Shown here one piece after another: positions 23,211-27,258 of a DNA stretch of 27,258 bases; position 1 is the first letter of the stretch, and every line of letters starts with the position of its first letter. Source of the stretch: Geobacter sp. UBA5735 (GTDB lineage: Bacteria; Desulfobacterota; Desulfuromonadia; Geobacterales; Geobacteraceae). The position numbers and the translations under genes were made by a program. The notes under the pieces are model-generated. The model was not told the DNA's origin and did not search any database. It saw only the letters and a list, made by a program, of their open reading frames with translations. The DNA lies in assembly GCA_002419385.1 (NCBI GenBank), contig DIFZ01000040.1, positions 1 to 27,258 on the forward strand, given 5' to 3'.

Positions 23211-23226
23211 AGCAAGTCTGATGCCA
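23211..23226 (-). promoter_or_regulatory. Sigma-54 promoter upstream of the asnB-like operon
   Basis: On the minus strand TGGCATCAGACTTGCT matches TGGCAYRNNNNTTGCW at all but one position (C for R), with GG-N10-GC. Transcription would start near 23200, leaving a leader of about 90 bases. Confidence 0.65.
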
Positions 23227-23666
23227 GAATAAAACTGATTTAATGTCCCGGCTCCTTTTTTATGGAAGCCAAAAGTTATGGCTACCATGTTTCCATGACC
23301 ATCCCCTTCAGGTGAGGTGTAACTCGTCGATATGGAAGTCGTTTTCAGATTGGTGCAAGGCTGGATGCCTGACTTCCGGAAAGCGTGTCATGTTCGCCCA
23401 TGGATTGATGTGACCTGTGGGTTGTGTCCAATCGCACCAGACGTCAAGCTGACCGGAGGCTTTTTGTGTGCAATAATTGTCACCAAAAGGCACGGTTTGT
23501 GTAAAGGGGTGCTATTATGACCAGTTGTCGTGATGTCGCTGTTTCCATTCGATACATATATGTTCGGAAACCTCAAAAATAACTTGACATATTCAGCCGG
23601 CTGTATTATTCCAGTTCGAAATAAAAGTTTCCACAGGGAAATGCCGCATACAACCGACGATCACCT
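23227..23666. other. Intergenic region before riboswitch R2
   Basis: No gene is supported on either strand. A nested inverted repeat, ATGGAA/TTCCAT around AGCCA/TGGCT, spans 23262-23296. TTGACA at 23584-23589 is a good -35 hexamer for R2, but the -10 is not clear (TATTAT follows after only 14 bases). The CRP-like site found before the other three riboswitches is absent here. Confidence 0.45.
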
Positions 23667-23751
23667 GGTAAGCGACAATACTAAACCATCCGCGAGGATG
23701 GGACGGAAAGCCCAAAGGGTCTCCCTGAGACAGCCGGGTCGCCGAAATGCC
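23667..23751 (+). promoter_or_regulatory. GEMM-I cyclic-dinucleotide riboswitch R2
   Basis: A complete GEMM-I aptamer: GGTA, ACAATACTAAACC, CCATCCGCGAGGATGG stem, GGACGGAAAGCCC, GGGTCTCCCTGAGAC, GCCGGGTCGCCGAAATGCC. It is followed by its own terminator but by no gene; the next element is a second complete riboswitch, R3, whose aptamer starts 304 bases after R2's. Confidence 0.9.
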
Positions 23752-23790
23752 ATGAACATTGAATGGTATGAAAAGGTGCCCGGTTTTTTT
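23733..23790 (+). terminator. Expression-platform terminator of R2
   Basis: CCGGG of the aptamer 3' side pairs with CCCGG followed by TTTTTTT, in competition with the aptamer fold. ON-switch logic is expected. Confidence 0.75.
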
Positions 23791-23899
23791 GTGTGCGCTG
23801 GAAACTTTTTCGGGTGCCGGCATGCTGCGGGAAACGCAACCAGGTTGGCGGGTTTTCGGGCAGAAAAAATGTGGCCCTGCCCTCTAATTGTGCGGGAAT

Positions 23900-23915
23900 T
23901 GTGACGGGGCGCACA
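23900..23915. promoter_or_regulatory. CRP/FNR-type operator upstream of R3
   Basis: TGTGACGGGGCGCACA is TGTGA-N6-GCACA, one base from the consensus. Its centre is 29.5 bp from the first base of a -10-like TAATAC (23937-23942), the same geometry as at R1 and R4. R3 therefore may have its own promoter downstream of R2. Confidence 0.5.
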
Positions 23916-23970
23916 AAGCTAAATTTATTTTTCAACTAATACTGCAGCTACAATTCAAGATTGTATGCAA

Positions 23971-24055
23971 GGTAAACGATAATACTAAACCATCCGCGAG
24001 GATGGGACGGAAAGCCTATAGGGTCTCCCTGAGACAGCCGGGTCGCCGAAATACC
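23971..24055 (+). promoter_or_regulatory. GEMM-I cyclic-dinucleotide riboswitch R3
   Basis: The same aptamer as R2 and R4, with intact GATAATACTAAACC core and GGTA/TACC P1 pairing. It lies 60 bases before the start codon of the dockerin-bearing gene at 24115. Confidence 0.92.
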
Positions 24056-24086
24056 GTGAGGTATGCACAAGGCGCCCGGCTTTTTT
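24037..24086 (+). terminator. Expression-platform terminator of R3
   Basis: GCCGGGTCGCC (24037-24047, part of the aptamer) pairs with GGCGCCCGGC (24071-24080) with one bulged T, followed by TTTTTT. Aptamer and terminator are mutually exclusive. Confidence 0.85.
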
Positions 24087-24114
24087 GTTGCCCGGCGCCA
24101 GGGAGATCCAGCTG

Positions 24115-25272
24115 ATGAAGCAAAAAAAGATATCTACCTTACCTGGTTTCTTGGTGAGCCGGACGGTTCTGGTCGCACTACTGGCCCTTGCCGTCCTGCT
24201 GACGATCGAATCCGCATGTTTTGCCGTCACGGTCACGCTCCGCTGGGGAGCCAGCACCGGCGCTACCGGCTACCGGGTGTATTACCGAGCGGATTCCTCC
24301 ACGCTGCCCTTAAGCGGGACGGGCGCCGACCAGGGGTCGTCACCGATTAATGTCGGCAATCAGACCTCGGCAACGATAAGCGGCCTCGATCCTGCCCATT
24401 CCTACTATTTTGCCGTTTCAGCCTACAATTCCGCCGGGGAAAGCCCCCTGTCCAACAGGGTTTCGATACCCGAACTGCAGTCACCATCCACTTCCATAAC
24501 CTATCCTGCCAACAATAGGAACGTGAGCGGTACGGTTGCCATAACCGCCAGTGCAACCGACAATGTCGGCGTGACGAGAGTAGAGTTCTATGTGAACGGT
24601 CTCCTGCGGGGAACCGATACGTCGACTCCCTACACGTATTCCTGGAACACCGCTTCGCAGGCTGCCGGCAGCTACACGCTCATGACCAGGGCCTATGACG
24701 CTGCCGGAAATGTCGGTCAATCGGGGAACGTCGTGGTAACCAATGTCCGCGATACGACAGCTCCCGCAGTGTCTATGACATCACCTTCCGCCAATGCCAC
24801 TTTGAGCGGGACGGTGAGCATCACGGCAACCGCCACCGATGCAGTTGGCGTTACCAGGGTCGAATTCTATCAAAACGCTGTGCTCCTGTCGGCAAGCAAT
24901 GTGGCACCCTACAGGTATAGCTGGAATACCGCAACGGTTGGCAACGGAGTCTATACGCTTTATGCCAGAGCTTATGATGCGGCCGGAAATGTCAGGCAGT
25001 CTTCGAGTGTTTTGGCTGCGGTCAACAATGCTCTCGTTCAAAGCACGGGCACCAGCAGCTCCACTCGCCAAAAAGGCGACGTAAACCTTGATGGCAGGAT
25101 AGATATTGCAGACGCACTTGTAGCGCTGCGTATTGCGGTCGGCATTGTAACGCCCAGCACGGACAATCTTGCCTATGGCGATGTAACGCCGATCGGTTCG
25201 ACGGACGGCAAGATCACCATTCAGGATGTCATGGCGATCCTGTCGGCGGCATCAGGAAGGTTGGTGCTTTAA
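24115..25272 (+). CDS. Secreted FN3/Ig-like protein with C-terminal dockerin-like domain
   Basis: A 385-residue exported protein. GGGAGA about 8 bases upstream supports the ATG at 24115. Residues 1-37 are a long signal peptide ending near ESACFA. An FN3 domain spans about 38-118 (WGASTGATGYRVYY, ATISGLDPAHSYYFAVSAYN). Two Big_7-type Ig domains follow at about 124-210 and 217-304 (VGVTRVEFYVNG, SYTLMTRAYDAAGNV). Residues 320-383 form a type I dockerin-like module with two calcium loops: DVNLDGRIDIADALVALRIA and GSTDGKITIQDVMAILSAAS. Dockerins bind cohesins; none is in the window. It is controlled by R3 and possibly R2, has a terminator after it, and is paralogous to the gene at 25724. An extracellular structural or adhesive role is likely. 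Confidence 0.88.
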   Translation: MKQKKISTLPGFLVSRTVLVALLALAVLLTIESACFAVTVTLRWGASTGATGYRVYYRADSSTLPLSGTGADQGSSPINVGNQTSATISGLDPAHSYYFAVSAYNSAGESPLSNRVSIPELQSPSTSITYPANNRNVSGTVAITASATDNVGVTRVEFYVNGLLRGTDTSTPYTYSWNTASQAAGSYTLMTRAYDAAGNVGQSGNVVVTNVRDTTAPAVSMTSPSANATLSGTVSITATATDAVGVTRVEFYQNAVLLSASNVAPYRYSWNTATVGNGVYTLYARAYDAAGNVRQSSSVLAAVNNALVQSTGTSSSTRQKGDVNLDGRIDIADALVALRIAVGIVTPSTDNLAYGDVTPIGSTDGKITIQDVMAILSAASGRLVL

Positions 25273-25306
25273 GCACTGTTTTACCTGTCTTTCAGCTGAA
25301 AATCTC

Positions 25307-25341
25307 AAGCCGTGATGTTGCTGCGACATCACGGCTTTTTT
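25307..25341 (+). terminator. Rho-independent terminator of the dockerin-bearing gene
   Basis: AAGCCGTGATGT and ACATCACGGCTT form a perfect 12-bp stem with a 7-base loop, followed by a run of T to 25341. Confidence 0.92.
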
Positions 25342-25450
25342 GCGTTCATGTTGAGGATTACCCAATCAGACAGGCAAGACCACTCGCCAATCCGAAGATA
25401 CAAGGTTTTTTTGAGAAACCGGTATTCCCCCCGAAAGCAATTGTCAGGTT

Positions 25451-25466
25451 TGTGATGATCATCACA
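25451..25466. promoter_or_regulatory. CRP/FNR-type operator upstream of R4
   Basis: TGTGATGATCATCACA is a perfect 16-bp palindrome and an exact TGTGA-N6-TCACA. Its centre is 29.5 bp from the first base of GATAAG (25488-25493), placing it at about -41.5 from the predicted start. Confidence 0.7.
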
Positions 25467-25516
25467 CAAGAGACCACGGTTCACTGCGATAAGTATCTAC
25501 AAAGATGAACGCATAC

Positions 25517-25601
25517 GGTACACGATAATACTAAACCATCCGCGAGGATGGGACGGAAAGCCTAAAGGGTCTCCCTGAGACAGCCGGGTCGCCGAAATAC
25601 C
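25517..25601 (+). promoter_or_regulatory. GEMM-I cyclic-dinucleotide riboswitch R4
   Basis: Aptamer with GGTA/TACC P1, ACGATAATACTAAACC core, CCATCCGCGAGGATGG, GGACGGAAAGCC and GGGTCTCCCTGAGAC elements. It is nearly identical to R3 and precedes the FN3/Ig/DNRLRE gene by about 120 bases. Confidence 0.92.
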
Positions 25602-25631
25602 AGCAGAGGTATGGAGCGCCCGGCTTTTTTT
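25583..25631 (+). terminator. Expression-platform terminator of R4
   Basis: GCCGGGTCGCC of the aptamer pairs with GCGCCCGGC followed by TTTTTTT, giving the same ON-switch arrangement as R3. Confidence 0.85.
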
Positions 25632-25723
25632 GTGCCCGCATTCCACATGAGCAGGGAAACTGACAAGTTTGCAAGTCCTGAAGGCAACAACGGTTGCTTC
25701 ATCGGGAAACATGGAGCAGGGAA

Positions 25724-27258
25724 ATGAATACACGGTTTGATGGAAAAGGCTTCAAGGCATTCAGCTGGGAACTCTCGGTTTCCGCACTGATTGCTGTTCT
25801 GCTGGTTTTTGGCATAGGGGCTTCGAGCCATGCAGTGACGGTTTCACTGCAGTGGGGTGCGAGTACGGGGGCAACCGGTTACCGGGTCTATTACCAGCCG
25901 AATTCTTCCGCGCAGCCGTTCGGCGGAACCGGTGCGTCACAGGGGAGCGCACCGGTAGACGTATCCAACCAGACGAGCGCGACCATCAGCGGCCTCGATC
26001 CGGCGAATGCGTACTATTTTGCGGTCACCGCCTACAATGAGGCGGGCGAGAGTTCCTATTCCAATGTTGTTTCAGTTCCCGAGCTGGCATCGCCGACCAC
26101 CGCCATCAGTTACCCCGCCAACAACGCTTCCGTGAGCGGGACGGTAGCGATAACCGCCAGCGCATCGGACAACGTGGGCGTGAGCAGCGTCGGTTTTTAC
26201 GTGAACGGGGTGCTGCAGGGAACCGACACCTCGACTCCCTATACCTGTTCCTGGAATACATCATCGCTGGCGGCAGGGAGTTACACCCTGACGGCCAGGG
26301 CCTCTGACGCAGCGGGCAATGTGGGCGAATCGGGCGCAGTGACGGTAACTGTAGTGAATGATACGACCGCGCCGACGGTTGCGCTGACGTCTCCGGCCAG
26401 CGGTGCGACATTGAGTGGGATGGTAGCGGTAACCGCCAGCGCATCGGACAACGTGGGCGTGAGCAGGGTCGAGTTGTATGCCAACGGCACGCTCCTGTCG
26501 GCGAGCAACGTAGCTCCCTACAGCTATAGCTGGAATACCGCAGGGGTATCGAACGGCAGCTATACGTTGAGTGCCAGGGCGTATGATTCGGCGGGCAACG
26601 TGAGAAATTCGTCATCCGTTTCAGTCGTTGTCAACAACACGGCAGCGGTCGGAGGCACTACGGCTGTATTCGGCAACAGCTCCGATGCGACCCATACCGG
26701 GACCGTCGAAGACACGTATCTGAATATCAATAATTCGACAAACTCGGGAAGCGCGACGCTCAACACCTACACCTGGCCGGCCAACAGGCCTGCGAACGCG
26801 ATCCTGATGAAGTGGAACCTTTCCGCCCTTCCGGCAAACGCCCAGATCCAGAGCGCAACGCTCTATCTCTACATGAACCAACTCGAAGGCACGGGCGGTG
26901 ACAGCCTCTACGAAATCCCCGTACACAAGATCATCAACAGGAATCCGGTTCTGTCCGGCAGTAACGGCTATACCCATGACGGAATCAACGCGTGGACGCC
27001 CAGCAGCGTGCCGTACAACAGCATACCGCTGGCGCAGTCCGACATAGGTGCGGCGGTTGATGCTCCCCAGATCGACACGACCTACGGATACAAGAGCTGG
27101 AATGTGACGGGCATTGTCCGGGAGTGGGTGGCAAACCCGGCCGGCAATCTCGGCCTGCTGCTGAATTCGTCGACAAAGGCCGGTTCGGACAGCAACCGGG
27201 GCTTCGCCTCCAGCGAGGCGGCGGATGCCGGCCAGAGACCCCGGCTGGTCGTGACGTA
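25724..27258 (+). CDS. Secreted FN3/Ig-like protein with DNRLRE domain, reaching the right edge
   Basis: At least 511 residues are visible; the last two bases (TA) could begin a stop or a tyrosine codon, so the gene may end right at the edge. The signal peptide (1-36) ends GASSHA. An FN3 domain (about 38-118) and two Big_7-type Ig domains (about 122-210 and 217-304) closely parallel the 24115 gene (WGASTGATGYRVYY, ATISGLDPANAYYFAVTAYN, STPYTCSWNT). The C-terminal 200 residues differ: EDTYLNINNSTNSGSATLN, LMKWNLSALPANAQIQSATL, YKSWNVTGIVREWV and PRLVVT make up a DNRLRE domain, a beta-sandwich common at the end of secreted bacterial proteins. AGCAGGGAA precedes the ATG. It is controlled by R4. 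A cell-surface or matrix structural protein is the best guess. Confidence 0.88.
   Translation, partial: MNTRFDGKGFKAFSWELSVSALIAVLLVFGIGASSHAVTVSLQWGASTGATGYRVYYQPNSSAQPFGGTGASQGSAPVDVSNQTSATISGLDPANAYYFAVTAYNEAGESSYSNVVSVPELASPTTAISYPANNASVSGTVAITASASDNVGVSSVGFYVNGVLQGTDTSTPYTCSWNTSSLAAGSYTLTARASDAAGNVGESGAVTVTVVNDTTAPTVALTSPASGATLSGMVAVTASASDNVGVSRVELYANGTLLSASNVAPYSYSWNTAGVSNGSYTLSARAYDSAGNVRNSSSVSVVVNNTAAVGGTTAVFGNSSDATHTGTVEDTYLNINNSTNSGSATLNTYTWPANRPANAILMKWNLSALPANAQIQSATLYLYMNQLEGTGGDSLYEIPVHKIINRNPVLSGSNGYTHDGINAWTPSSVPYNSIPLAQSDIGAAVDAPQIDTTYGYKSWNVTGIVREWVANPAGNLGLLLNSSTKAGSDSNRGFASSEAADAGQRPRLVVT

Noticed and set aside
23601..23616. CRP-like site at the expected distance before R2
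   Set aside because: The sequence CTGTATTATTCCAGTT at that place lacks both TGTGA and TCACA half-sites.
23752..23904. 50-codon frame between R2 and R3 as a possible R2-controlled peptide
   Set aside because: It overlaps R2's terminator, lacks a ribosome-binding site and has no recognisable sequence.

Overview
The window looks like a chromosomal accessory region of a Geobacter-type Desulfuromonadota bacterium. This rests on four leader RNAs of the GEMM-I cyclic-dinucleotide riboswitch class with the Geobacter-like core AATACTAAACC, a PEP-CTERM protein, sigma-54 (-24/-12) promoter matches, and an exopolysaccharide (EPS)-type gene set. No rRNA, tRNA, CRISPR array or transposase gene was seen. 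The species call is inference.

Layout. 1-54 (-): probable start of a gene leaving the left edge. 361-1386 (-): an AT-rich secreted ConA-like protein behind GEMM riboswitch R1. 1844-6308 (+): an EPS assembly operon with an SGNH-like lipoprotein, a Wzx-type flippase, a GT-B glycosyltransferase and a hexapeptide acetyltransferase. 6704-7669 (+): a methyltransferase. 7868-12423 (-): a 1256-residue secreted beta-helix protein built from two near-identical halves, then a PEP-CTERM protein with a sigma-54 promoter. 12562-14967 (-): a GT2 and a GT4 glycosyltransferase. 15175-17070 (+): a GH123/DUF4091-like lipoprotein. 17081-23109 (-): an asnB / GxxExxY / nadE-like / acyl carrier protein / AMP-ligase operon, also preceded by a sigma-54 match, with palindromic repeats in its gene gaps. 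23667-27258 (+): tandem riboswitches R2 and R3 before a secreted FN3/Ig/dockerin protein, then R4 before a paralogous FN3/Ig/DNRLRE protein that reaches the right edge.

How the parts fit together. The left and centre make, export, decorate and trim a surface polysaccharide. The asnB-nadE-ACP-ligase operon looks like an acyl-activation and amidation module, related in composition to exosortase-associated gene sets. The PEP-CTERM gene and this operon share the sigma-54 promoter type. The three riboswitch-controlled genes all encode exported proteins. Three of the four riboswitches lie behind a TGTGA-N6-TCACA-type palindrome placed exactly 29.5 bp from a -10-like hexamer, which suggests a CRP/FNR-family regulator sets initiation and a cyclic dinucleotide sets read-through. 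All functional statements come from motif recognition by eye; no database search was run.
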